64,000 nucleotides of DNA. It comes from Saccharothrix carnea (GTDB lineage Bacteria > Actinomycetota > Actinomycetes > Mycobacteriales > Pseudonocardiaceae). The translations under genes and the position numbers were made by a program. The stretch is taken from the NCBI RefSeq assembly GCF_003014735.1, contig NZ_PYAX01000011.1, positions 159,087 through 223,086 of the forward strand, given 5' to 3'. This document shows, piece by piece, positions 38,579-46,897 of this stretch (the first letter of the stretch is position 1; the number at the start of each line of letters is the position of its first letter). The notes below the pieces were generated by a model. The model saw only the letters and a program-made list of their open reading frames with translations, was not told the origin of the DNA and did not search any database.

Positions 38579-39202
38579 TCAGGCCGAGGTCGGGCGTTGC
38601 TCCTCGGCGTCCGGCTGCACCACGGGCAGCGGCCCGGAGATGATGCGCGGCATCGGCACGTCCAGCGCGGGCGCGGTCTCCGGGGTCCACCGGTCCTGGC
38701 CGTCCACGTGGCCTCCCAGCAGGGCACTCGCCTCCGCCGTCGCCTGTTGCACGATCTCGCGAGCCCGCTGCTCGGCCTCGGCGAGCCGCCGTTGCGTCTC
38801 CTGCTCGGTCTCGTCCAGCAGCACGGCCTGCTGCCGCGCCACCTCCTCGGCCCGCTTGAGCATCTGCTCGCTGCGCTCCCGCGCGTCGGTCTCGAAGGCG
38901 TCCGCCTTCTGCCTGGCCACGTGCATCAGGTAGCGGATGCAGCCGGACACGGCGTTGTCCTTCGAGTAGCCGGCGTGCAGCACCCGGTACTCGGCGAGCT
39001 CGCTGCGCGCGTCCTCCAGCTCGCGCATCAGGTCGTCCGCGGTGGCCACGGCGCCGTCCCGGTCGATCCGCAGCACCTCCAGCTCCTCCCGCAGGCGGGC
39101 CATCTCCCACCGCGTGCGGAGCAGTTCCTCGTCCACCCGTCGCCGGTCGTAGCCGCGCCACCGCACGGGGAAGGGCGTGCCCTGGGACTTGTCGATGTGC
39201 AT
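38579..39202 (-). CDS. DivIVA-like coiled-coil protein
   Basis: About 207 residues. The N-terminus has FPVRWRGYDRRRVDEELLRTR, the DivIVA-type membrane-curvature module (canonical FxxxxRGYDxxxVDxFL). Two coiled coils follow: WEMARLREELEVLRIDRD and KADAFETDARERSEQMLKRAEEVARQQ to AREIVQQATAEAS. Likely involved in cell-pole organisation or wall growth. ATG 39202 was preferred; GTG 39211 is possible. It is next to GH25. Confidence 0.75.
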   Translation of the reverse strand: MHIDKSQGTPFPVRWRGYDRRRVDEELLRTRWEMARLREELEVLRIDRDGAVATADDLMRELEDARSELAEYRVLHAGYSKDNAVSGCIRYLMHVARQKADAFETDARERSEQMLKRAEEVARQQAVLLDETEQETQRRLAEAEQRAREIVQQATAEASALLGGHVDGQDRWTPETAPALDVPMPRIISGPLPVVQPDAEEQRPTSA

Positions 39203-39227
39203 GGCTGCCACCGCCGTTCCGGACGAC

Positions 39228-40034
39228 TCAGCCCCGGGCCAGAGCCACGAGGTCGTCCATGGTGCCGTTGAACAGGTTCTGGTCGATCGGGGTCGACGAG
39301 TGCTGCCAGATCGCGTGCGCCGCCCAGCTGTGCGGCAACGGGCCTACGCTCTCGGCGTACCGGGCCACCCACAGCGGGTTCGTCGCGGTGAAGTCACCGA
39401 GGCGGCCCGTGCAGGTGTCCCACCACGAGGTGGACGTGTAGATCATCGGGAAGCGGCCGGTGCGGGCGTGGTAGGTCTCGCTGAACTGGCGGATCCAGGC
39501 CACCATCGCCTCGGGCACCAGGCCGTAGCACTTGGCGTCGCTGTACGGGTTGTACTCGACGTCGAGGGCGCCGGGCAGCGTGCGGCCGTCAGCGCTCCAC
39601 CCGCCGCCGTGGTCGACGAAGTAATTGGCCTGGGCGGCGCCGTCGGACCGGTCGGGCAGCGCGAAGTGGTACGCGCCGCGGACCATGCCCACCTGGTACG
39701 AGCCGTCGTACTGCTGGGCGTACTTGGGGTTGACGTAGCCGGTGCCCTCGGTCGCCTTGACGTACGCGAACCGCTTGCCCTGGCCCCACCAGTGCGGCCA
39801 GTCGACGTCGCCTTGGTGGCTGCTCACGTCGATGCCGGGGACGCTGGGTCCGTCGACCACGAGCTGAGACGCGTCGACGGGGTTCGAGCCCTCGTGCTTG
39901 GCGATCTGCGAGCCCGCGGAGTGGTCGCCGTGGTCCTCGGCCGCGGTCGCCGGTACGTGCAGGGCGGCGAGGCACGCGAGCACCGCCACCGACGCGGTCG
40001 TGCGGGACAGCCACCTGGGTGATCGCGCCGGCAT
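39228..40034 (-). CDS. Secreted GH25 lysozyme (muramidase)
   Basis: A 268-residue protein. ATG 40034 follows GGGGAGGAAG. Signal peptide: SPRWLSRTTASVAVLACLAALHVPATA. The GH25 domain starts GIDVSSHQGDVDW, with KATEGTGYVNPKY, AYHFAL, the catalytic pair in GALDVEYNPY and IYTSTSWW, and it ends AIWQHSS. It cuts the MurNAc-GlcNAc bond. No wall-binding repeats are seen. Confidence 0.94.
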   Translation of the reverse strand: MPARSPRWLSRTTASVAVLACLAALHVPATAAEDHGDHSAGSQIAKHEGSNPVDASQLVVDGPSVPGIDVSSHQGDVDWPHWWGQGKRFAYVKATEGTGYVNPKYAQQYDGSYQVGMVRGAYHFALPDRSDGAAQANYFVDHGGGWSADGRTLPGALDVEYNPYSDAKCYGLVPEAMVAWIRQFSETYHARTGRFPMIYTSTSWWDTCTGRLGDFTATNPLWVARYAESVGPLPHSWAAHAIWQHSSTPIDQNLFNGTMDDLVALARG

Positions 40035-40330
40035 TGGACTTCCTCCCCTTCTCCGCGTCGGCCGAGCCGTGCTCGGGCTCGACGGCCCGCGGCGGCTCAC
40101 GCCTCGCGGCCGTGACTTCTGCCGAACGGCTACCACCACTCGGACCCGGACAACCTGAAGAAGTCGTTTACACCTGAACGAATGACAAATACCGACTTTC
40201 GCGGCACTGCATGTGACCATCCGGTGCGTGCCGGTGACGATCAATTCCCGCGGCCGTCAACGAAGCCGGCATGAAGTGACACTTCCGGGGGCACTCACCC
40301 GATGAGCGCGACGCACAGAAGGTGAGAACA

Positions 40331-40708
40331 ATGACCACGACCCAAGTGGACTGGGAGCCGTTCATCGAGTCACTGCACGAGGCGGCCGGCCTGTGGGACC
40401 GCGGCCTCGCCTGCCGGGCCAGTCGGCAGGAGGTCGACGAGGACGTCGACGCCGAGCCACCGCGGGTCGTGCCGATCACCGAGGCCGAGGCCGAGCGGCT
40501 GATGAGGGCCGTGGCGTTCCTCGCGCGGCGGCTGAGCGTGGCGGCCGAGTGCGTCGTCTACGTGACCGCGGAGTCGCGGCTGGAGCCCACCGAGGGCGAC
40601 CCGGCGGCGCAGGCCGACGCGCTGTCGTTGACCGCGCTGCACGCCGCCGCGATGCGGCACGCGGCCGACCTCGCCAGCGCCGCGTTCAACCGCTCCGACG
40701 CCGCGTGA
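40331..40708 (+). CDS. Hypothetical protein
   Basis: A 125-residue acidic, helical protein: WEPFIESLHEAAGLWDRGL at the start, EAEAERLMRAVAFLARRLSVAAECV in the middle and ALHAAAMRHAADLASAAF at the end. No known family. The start at ATG 40331 is the first methionine after a GAAGG site. It lies upstream of the second class A PBP gene, with a 135-base gap. Confidence 0.55.
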   Translation: MTTTQVDWEPFIESLHEAAGLWDRGLACRASRQEVDEDVDAEPPRVVPITEAEAERLMRAVAFLARRLSVAAECVVYVTAESRLEPTEGDPAAQADALSLTALHAAAMRHAADLASAAFNRSDAA

Positions 40709-40843
40709 AATCCACTCTCCGTAGAAACGTCCACGAACGGGTGAACAATGCCGGGTTAAACGTCCGGAAGTCATTGTCCGTACGTTGCGGTGAACCCGCT
40801 TCCCCGGTGTTTCCGCCGCCCGTCCGAGCGTAACTCTCGGGTC

Positions 40844-42976
40844 ATGCGCACCGCCGCCCTAGTGAAACTGATCGGCCTCTGCCTGGTGGCCGGGTTGCTG
40901 GTCGCCGGGATGGTCGTCCCGGTCTTCGGCGCGGCCGGTCTCGTGTCCAACCGGATGAGCGACCAGGTCGCGGCCACCACGCTCAACATGCTCGAGACGC
41001 CGCCGCCGTTGATGACCACGATCACCGACAAGGACGGCGTCCCGTTCGCCTACCTCTACGACCAGTACCGCGTGCTCACGCCGCCGGACAAGGTCGCGCA
41101 GGTGATGAAGGACGCGCTGGTGTCCGCCGAGGACCGGCGGTTCTACGAGCACGGTGGCGTCGACTGGCTGGCCACGCTGCGCGCCGCGCTGCGCAACCAG
41201 TCCGAGGGCACCGTCTCGCAGGGCGCGTCCACGATCACGCAGCAGTACGTGAAGAACCACCTCGTGCACGTGCTGGAGCGGGAGGACGTCGCCGGGCAGA
41301 AGAAGGCGCAGGAGCAGACGATCGCCCGCAAGCTGCGCGAGGCGCGCATCGCGGTCCACGTGGAGTCGCAGCTCAGCAAGGACGAGATCCTGTCGCGGTA
41401 CCTGGACGTGGTGCCGTTCGGCGGCACGATCTACGGCATCGCGGCGGCGTCCCAGGCCTACTTCGCCACCACGCCCGACCAGCTGACCGTGCCGCAGGCC
41501 GCGATGCTCGCCGGGATGGTCAACAGCCCGACGTTCCTGGACCCGGAGGCCCGGCCGGACAAGGCGGTCGAGCGGCGGAACATGGTCATCGACCTGATGG
41601 CGGAGAACGGCAAGCTGTCGCGCGAGCAGGCCGAGGTGCACAAGCGCACGCCGCTGGGCCTGGCCACGCCGGTCCGCCCGCTGCCGACCGGGTGCGTCGG
41701 GTCGGGGCCGGAGTTCGGGTTCTTCTGCTCGTTCGTGGTGAACCACCTGACCCGCAACGGCTACTCGTTGAACGAGCTGAAGACGGGCGGCTACACCATC
41801 CAGACCACTTTGGACCGCACGCTCACGCAGCAGGCCAAGCAGGCGGCCGAGGCGCAGGTGCCGAAGACGACGCCGGGCATCGCGAACACGGCGGCGATCG
41901 TGCGGCCGGGCAAGGAGCGGCACGACGTCGTGGCGCTGGTGGCCAACCGGGACTACGGGCTCAAGAAGGAGGAGTTCCAGACCCAGTTCGACCTGCCCAG
42001 CGGGGTGGAGAACAAGTTCGGCGCGGGGTCGGTCTACAAGGTGTTCACAGCCGCGGCGGCGTTGGAGAAGGGCGGGCTCGGGATCGAGAGCATCGTCGAG
42101 TCGCCCGGTTCGTACGCCTCACGCGTGTTCCGCGGTGGTGCGCCGGGGTGCCCGGGCACCGGTGAGCCGTTCACGTACTGGTACTGCCTGCGCAACCACG
42201 ACGGCAGCTACCCGCCGCGGATGACGTTGAAGGAGGCGTTGGCGACCTCCCCCAACACGGCGTTCGTGATCCTGGAGGAGCGGGTCGGGTTGAACGCCGT
42301 GGTCGACATGGCGTACCGGCTGGGGATGCGGGACACGCTGGCGACGAACATCGCGGGCGTGCCGCCGGACCGGAAGTCGAAGCAGAAGGAGCTGCGGGTG
42401 ACGCAGTCGGAGTTCTACAAGGAGTCCGGGAACGCGTCGTTCACCCTCGGTCCCGCGCCGACGAGCACGTTGGAGCTGGCGAACGTGTCGGCGACGCTGA
42501 TGTCCGGTGGGGTGTGGTGCCGGCCGACGCCGATCGTGAAGATCACGGACCGGCACGGGAAGGACACGGCGTACAAGGAGCCGCCGTGCGAGCAGGCCGT
42601 GGAGGAGCCGTTGGCGAACGCGCTGGCGGTCGGGCTGAGCGAGGACGACCAGGAGCGCGGCACAGCGGCGGCGGCGGCGAAGCAGTTCGGCTGGACGCGG
42701 CCGGCGCTGGGCAAGACCGGGACGACGGAGGAGTACAAGTCCGCCGCATTCCTCGGCGCGACCCCGGACTACGCGGGTGCGGTCCAGGTGTTCAACGACA
42801 GCACCGCCCCGAGCGGCATCTGCGTGAACGCCGGCCCACCCCGCCTGTGCGGCGAGGGCGACATCTACGGCGGCACCCTGCCCGCGCGAACCTGGTTCGA
42901 CTTCATGACGAAGGCCCACGCCAACCTGCCGGAAAAACCCCTCCCCCCAGTCGAACCTCGCTACCGCCGCCCCTGA
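40844..42976 (+). CDS. Class A penicillin-binding protein, copy 2
   Basis: A 710-residue protein. ALVKLIGLCLVAGLLVAGMVVPVFG is the membrane anchor. GT51 has VSAEDRRFYEHGGVDW and GASTITQQYVKN. Transpeptidase: GAGSVYKVF (Ser, Lys), TSPNTAF and GKTGTTE. It aligns throughout with the copy at 32078-34198. Insertions differ, for example the GAPGCPGTGEPFTYWYC stretch between the two transpeptidase motifs. Class A PBPs are usually redundant, so specialisation for growth stage or development is likely. Confidence 0.95.
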   Translation: MRTAALVKLIGLCLVAGLLVAGMVVPVFGAAGLVSNRMSDQVAATTLNMLETPPPLMTTITDKDGVPFAYLYDQYRVLTPPDKVAQVMKDALVSAEDRRFYEHGGVDWLATLRAALRNQSEGTVSQGASTITQQYVKNHLVHVLEREDVAGQKKAQEQTIARKLREARIAVHVESQLSKDEILSRYLDVVPFGGTIYGIAAASQAYFATTPDQLTVPQAAMLAGMVNSPTFLDPEARPDKAVERRNMVIDLMAENGKLSREQAEVHKRTPLGLATPVRPLPTGCVGSGPEFGFFCSFVVNHLTRNGYSLNELKTGGYTIQTTLDRTLTQQAKQAAEAQVPKTTPGIANTAAIVRPGKERHDVVALVANRDYGLKKEEFQTQFDLPSGVENKFGAGSVYKVFTAAAALEKGGLGIESIVESPGSYASRVFRGGAPGCPGTGEPFTYWYCLRNHDGSYPPRMTLKEALATSPNTAFVILEERVGLNAVVDMAYRLGMRDTLATNIAGVPPDRKSKQKELRVTQSEFYKESGNASFTLGPAPTSTLELANVSATLMSGGVWCRPTPIVKITDRHGKDTAYKEPPCEQAVEEPLANALAVGLSEDDQERGTAAAAAKQFGWTRPALGKTGTTEEYKSAAFLGATPDYAGAVQVFNDSTAPSGICVNAGPPRLCGEGDIYGGTLPARTWFDFMTKAHANLPEKPLPPVEPRYRRP

Positions 42977-43002
42977 CCTGCACCAAGGCATACCTCACGT
43001 CA

Positions 43003-43095
43003 CACCATCGGGTGATCATGACCCCAAAATGTACGGAAACACCGTTACCAGACCTCGGTTGATTATGACGAGCCCCGAACCACCCACCCGACCGC
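43003..43095 (+). repeat. 92-bp dispersed repeat, copy A
   Basis: Aligns at roughly 85 percent with the minus strand of 49305-49215. Shared blocks include AATGTACGGAAACAC, CCTCGGTTGA and AGCCCCGAACCACCC. Both copies contain an ATG reading MYGNTV..PRLI. It lies about 26 bases after the class A PBP stop and is followed by a C-rich tract. Confidence 0.7.
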
Positions 43096-43629
43096 CTGGA
43101 GCCCCCACCCCTGACCCCTGACCCCTCAGCACCCGGCCCCCAACTCCCGACCACTGACCGCCAACGACCGCACCGACCTACCCCACGAGCCACACCCCCA
43201 CCCCTACCCCTGCCGCCGCCCCCGCCGAACCACCACCAGCCCACCCCGCCAGCCATTGCCCGCTCCACCACTACCCACCAGCCGACCCTGCCAGCCCCAC
43301 CACCCGCCGCACCGGCCCGCCCGCCCGTCCGCCATCCGCGCACCGGGCCACCCGCCCCGCCCAGCCACCCGCCCCGCCCAGCCACCTGCCCTGCCCGCCG
43401 CCCGCTACCGGGCCACCCGACTCGGCCAGCCATCCCGTCCGCCAGCCGCCGCAGCCGCCCCGGCCGCCCGACGTGCCGACCCGGCACGAATGCCGAGCCC
43501 ACCGGCGCGGGCCGAGCGACGCCAACCCCCGACGTGCCGCCCCTAGCGGCCAACGCGGCGGTGATCACGCGAGCAGGCACGCGGCCGTGGGCGCGCGACG
43601 CGACGCGGATTTGCGCGGCACCGCGCGCG
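43096..43629. other. C-rich low-complexity tract after copy A
   Basis: About 530 bases without a supportable gene. The plus strand is dominated by CCACCC, CCGCCC and GCCCAGCCACC runs, with partial tandem units near 43351-43390. A matching tract follows copy B at 48764-49214. No IS end, hairpin or RNA gene seen. Confidence 0.5.
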
Positions 43630-44385
43630 TCAGACCAGCCGCACGTCCACGCCCGCCTCGCGAATCCGGCTCACCTCCGCCTCCGGCGCGTCCGAGTCCG
43701 TGACCAGCACGTCGATCACGTCCACCGGGCACACCCGGCCGAACGCGGTACGCCCGAACTTCGAGCTGTCGATCGCCGCGACCACCCGCGCCGACGCGTC
43801 CACGGCCGCCTTCTTCACCGCGCCCTCGGCCAAATCGTGCGCCGAAACGCCGTTGCGCGCACTCAGCCCACAGCTACCGAGCACCACCGTGTCGAACCGC
43901 ATCACCTGGAACGCGTGCTCGGTCAACGGCCCCACGAACGCCAGCTCACCGGGCCGGATGTCACCGCCCGGCAACACCATCCGCACCTGCTCCGCACCCC
44001 GCAGCACGTCCGCCGAGTGCAACGACAGCGGCAGGACGGTGAGCCGCCGGTCGGTCAGCCGCCGCGCCACCTCCACCGTCGTGCTGCCACCGTCGAGCAC
44101 CACCGTCTCGCCGTCGTCCAGCAGCCCGGCGACGGCCGCCCCGATCCGCCGCTTAGCCTCCAACCGCTGCCGCGCCCGCGCCGCGTACGGCGTCTCCTCC
44201 CCCGTCAACATGCTCACCGCCGCACCCCGCACCCGCCGCAGCAGCCCTTCCCGCTCCAGCACGTCGAGGTCGCGCCGCACCGTCATCTCCGAAGCACCCA
44301 CCAGCTCGGCCAGGCTGCCTACGGACACCCGCTCACCACCCCGCAGGCGGTGGAGGATCTTCTCGTGACGCCATGACACATCCAT
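43630..44385 (-). CDS. DeoR/GlpR family transcriptional regulator
   Basis: About 251 residues from ATG 44385. HTH: RHEKILHRLRGGERVSVGSLAELVGASEMTVRRDLDVLEREGLLRRVRGAA; the C-terminal sugar-phosphate-binding domain has VVLDGGSTTVEVARRL and GSCGLSARNGVSAHD. Longer starts at 44394 and 44409 would enter the palindromic operator. Divergent from the SIS-domain gene, which it probably controls with a phosphosugar as ligand. Confidence 0.9.
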   Translation of the reverse strand: MDVSWRHEKILHRLRGGERVSVGSLAELVGASEMTVRRDLDVLEREGLLRRVRGAAVSMLTGEETPYAARARQRLEAKRRIGAAVAGLLDDGETVVLDGGSTTVEVARRLTDRRLTVLPLSLHSADVLRGAEQVRMVLPGGDIRPGELAFVGPLTEHAFQVMRFDTVVLGSCGLSARNGVSAHDLAEGAVKKAAVDASARVVAAIDSSKFGRTAFGRVCPVDVIDVLVTDSDAPEAEVSRIREAGVDVRLV

Positions 44386-44387
44386 GC

Positions 44388-44414
44388 TGTTCATTTGAAC
44401 ACCGCACATGTTCA
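44388..44414. promoter_or_regulatory. TGTTCA/TGAACA operator cluster for the DeoR-type regulator
   Basis: TGTTCATTTGAACA (44388-44401) is a perfect palindrome, and a third half-site TGTTCA lies at 44409-44414. They fall between the divergent DeoR and SIS genes, the usual place of DeoR-family operators. Confidence 0.6.
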
Positions 44415-44474
44415 GTGGTCAACACCCTGGCGGGTGATGGGACGATCCGGTAGGACTACGGCACCAGCACCTTT

Positions 44475-44486
44475 TGGTATAGACCA
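44475..44486. promoter_or_regulatory. DasR-responsive element (dre)-like site
   Basis: TGGTATAGACCA, inside TTTTGGTATAGACCACT, matches the dre core TGGTCTAGACCA with one change. It lies 12 bases before the SIS-domain start and would block the ribosome site or promoter clearance. Suggests GlcNAc control of this sugar-phosphate gene. Confidence 0.6.
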
Positions 44487-44498
44487 CTGGAGGACCGC

Positions 44499-45239
44499 AT
44501 GACGACCGAGCCCGTGACCGACACCGACTACGGCGACGTCGTGCGCACCCACCTCACCAGGGTGGAGCAGCAGAACGCGGCGGCCCTGGACGACGTGGCC
44601 GAACTGGTGCTGGCGAGCGTCCGCGCGGACGGCATGGTGCTCACCGCGGGCGCGGGCCACTCCCTGGCCGCGGTCGCCGAGACGTTCTACCGCGCCGGCG
44701 GCCTGGCCTGCGTCCGCCCGATCTACCACCCCGAACTCCTGCCGATGCACGGCGCGGTCAGCAGCACGTCCGCCGAACGCCGCTCCGGCCTGGCCGCCGA
44801 GGTGCTGCGCGAAGCGGGCCTGGCCGCGCACGACGTGCTGTTCGTCTTCTCCACCTCCGGCGTGAACCCCTACCCGGTGGAACTCGCGGTCCTCGCGGCC
44901 GACGCCGGCTGCCCCGTGGTCGCGGTGACGTCGGTCGCGGCCAGCGCGCTGGCACCGCGTCGCGCCGGCACGACCCTCGCCGAGAACGCCACCGTGGTGC
45001 TGGACAACCTCGTGCCGCCCGGCGACGCGACCTACCCGCCCGCGAACCCCGTCACCGCCGCCGTGTCCACGATCGCGACCGCGTTCCTGTGGAACCTGCT
45101 GATGGTGCGCCTGTTCGACAAGGCCGCCGAGGCGGGCGTGGCGCTGCCGCTGTGGCGCAGCGCGAACGTCGAGGGCGGCGACACGGCCAACGCCGACCTG
45201 CTGCGCAAGTACCAGACGCGGGTGCCCCAGCTGGGATGA
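44499..45239 (+). CDS. SIS domain sugar-phosphate protein
   Basis: A 246-residue protein. GMVLTAGAGHSLAAVAETFYRAGG and DVLFVFSTSGVNPYPVELAVLA are the phosphosugar-binding motifs of a SIS domain, close to the actinobacterial group annotated sugar isomerase domain-containing. It probably isomerises or binds an amino sugar phosphate. ATG has GGAGG 5 bases upstream. The DeoR and DasR-like sites just before it point to amino-sugar metabolism. Confidence 0.88.
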   Translation: MTTEPVTDTDYGDVVRTHLTRVEQQNAAALDDVAELVLASVRADGMVLTAGAGHSLAAVAETFYRAGGLACVRPIYHPELLPMHGAVSSTSAERRSGLAAEVLREAGLAAHDVLFVFSTSGVNPYPVELAVLAADAGCPVVAVTSVAASALAPRRAGTTLAENATVVLDNLVPPGDATYPPANPVTAAVSTIATAFLWNLLMVRLFDKAAEAGVALPLWRSANVEGGDTANADLLRKYQTRVPQLG

Positions 45240-45299
45240 GCAACGTTCACGAATTCTCCACACGGTCGGGTTAATCTCCGATCGCTAAAGGGGGAATTC

Positions 45300-46871
45300 G
45301 TGAACAAAAGAGCGAAGCGGTGGGTACTGGCGGTCGGGGGCGCCGCGGCGGTCGCGGTGATCGTCGCGGGCCTGGTGGTGCTGCGGTCGGGCGGTGAGCC
45401 GGAGGTCCGGGACAAGCCCGAACGGGTGGGCCCCGGTGTCGTCGCCCAGCGGTTCTTCACCGCGATGGCGTCCGGTCAGGCGGGACAGGCGGCGGCGGCC
45501 ACCGACGCGGCGGACGTGGCAGGCGCGGCCCTCGCCCGGACGCAGCAGGGCATGCCGGGCGCGTCGTTCCACGCCCAACTCAGCCCGCTGCCGCAGGTCG
45601 CCGAGGACGCCACGACAACCGAGGTCGACGCGAACGTCACCTGGACGTTGCCGGGCGGCGTGCCGCTCGAGTACCCGACCAAGGTCGGGTTGCGGCTGGT
45701 GGACGACCAGTGGCGCGTCCACTGGTCACCGTCCCTGCTGCACCCGCAGCTCGCCGAGGGCCAGAACCTGGCCTACCGCGCGCTGCCCGCCGAGGGCGCG
45801 CTGGTCGACCGCACGGGTCGGCCGGTGCCGCCGGACTTCGCCCCGGTGGTGATGGGCTCGGTGCGGCAGGCGGTCGGCAGCTTGAACGGCACGCCGGGCT
45901 GGCAGGTCGCGATCGTCGACCCGGCCGGGTCGTCGGTCACCGTGCTGCAGGAGCAGAAGCCGCAGGCCGCGAAGACGATGACGGTCACGCTGGACCCGAT
46001 CACGCAGAGCGCCGCACAGGCCGCGGTCGACCAGGTGGGTGGTCAGGCGGCGATGCTGGTGGCGATCCAGCCGTCGACCGGCGAGATCCTGGCCGTGGCG
46101 CAGAACGCGACCGCGGGCAACGACCCGCTCGCGCTCTACGGCCACTACGAGCCGGGGTCGACGTTCAAGGTCGTCACCGCGACGGCGGTGTTGACCGGCG
46201 GCCTGGCGACGGCCGACACGCCCGTGCCGTGCCCCGGCAAGGCGACCGTCGGCACCAGGCAGATCACCAACGACGACTCGTTCGAGCTGGGCACGGTGCC
46301 GTTGCACCGGGCGTTCGCGGCGTCGTGCAACACCAGCTTCAGCCAGTTGGCCGCCACCATGCCGCCGACTGCGCTGCCCAACGCCGCCGCGTACTTCGGG
46401 CTGGCGTCGGACTTCACCGTCGCGGGCATCACCACGAACACCGGCAAGATCCCGCCCGCCGACTCCGTGCCCGCCCGGGTCGAGGCGGGCATCGGGCAGG
46501 GCCAGATGCAGGCGACGCCGTTCGGCATGGCGCTGGTCGCGGCGACCGTCGCCAACGGACGCACGCCGGTGCCGCAGCTGATCCGGGAGATCCCGACCGA
46601 GGGCGCGGCACCGACGGCGTTGCCGGGCGGCGTCACGGGCGCGTTGCGGTCGATGATGGGCGAGGTCGTCACCGGCGGCACGGCCCGTGAGCTGGCCGGT
46701 TACGGCGGGGTGCGCGGCAAGACCGGCACCGCGCAGTTCGGTGACGGCACGCGGTCGCACGGCTGGTTCATCGGCTACCGCGGTGACCTGGCGTTCTCCG
46801 TGCTAGTGGTGAACGGCGGCTCGTCCAAGGTCGCGGTGGCCGCCACCGGCACGTTCCTCGGCGCGCTCTGA
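45300..46871 (+). CDS. Class B penicillin-binding protein with MecA_N (NTF2-like) domain
   Basis: A 523-residue protein from GTG 45300 (AAAGGGGG, 5-base gap). Membrane anchor: WVLAVGGAAAVAVIVAGLVVL. Residues about 45-145 are the NTF2-like MecA_N domain (GVVAQRFFTAMASG to DDQWRVHWSPSLLHP). Transpeptidase: YEPGSTFKVVTA (Ser, Lys), SCNTSF and GKTGTAQFG. Such PBPs crosslink peptidoglycan at division or elongation sites and can have low beta-lactam affinity. Confidence 0.93.
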   Translation: MNKRAKRWVLAVGGAAAVAVIVAGLVVLRSGGEPEVRDKPERVGPGVVAQRFFTAMASGQAGQAAAATDAADVAGAALARTQQGMPGASFHAQLSPLPQVAEDATTTEVDANVTWTLPGGVPLEYPTKVGLRLVDDQWRVHWSPSLLHPQLAEGQNLAYRALPAEGALVDRTGRPVPPDFAPVVMGSVRQAVGSLNGTPGWQVAIVDPAGSSVTVLQEQKPQAAKTMTVTLDPITQSAAQAAVDQVGGQAAMLVAIQPSTGEILAVAQNATAGNDPLALYGHYEPGSTFKVVTATAVLTGGLATADTPVPCPGKATVGTRQITNDDSFELGTVPLHRAFAASCNTSFSQLAATMPPTALPNAAAYFGLASDFTVAGITTNTGKIPPADSVPARVEAGIGQGQMQATPFGMALVAATVANGRTPVPQLIREIPTEGAAPTALPGGVTGALRSMMGEVVTGGTARELAGYGGVRGKTGTAQFGDGTRSHGWFIGYRGDLAFSVLVVNGGSSKVAVAATGTFLGAL

Positions 46872-46897
46872 ACACCGCTCCGCCCGTCGCGCCGGAC

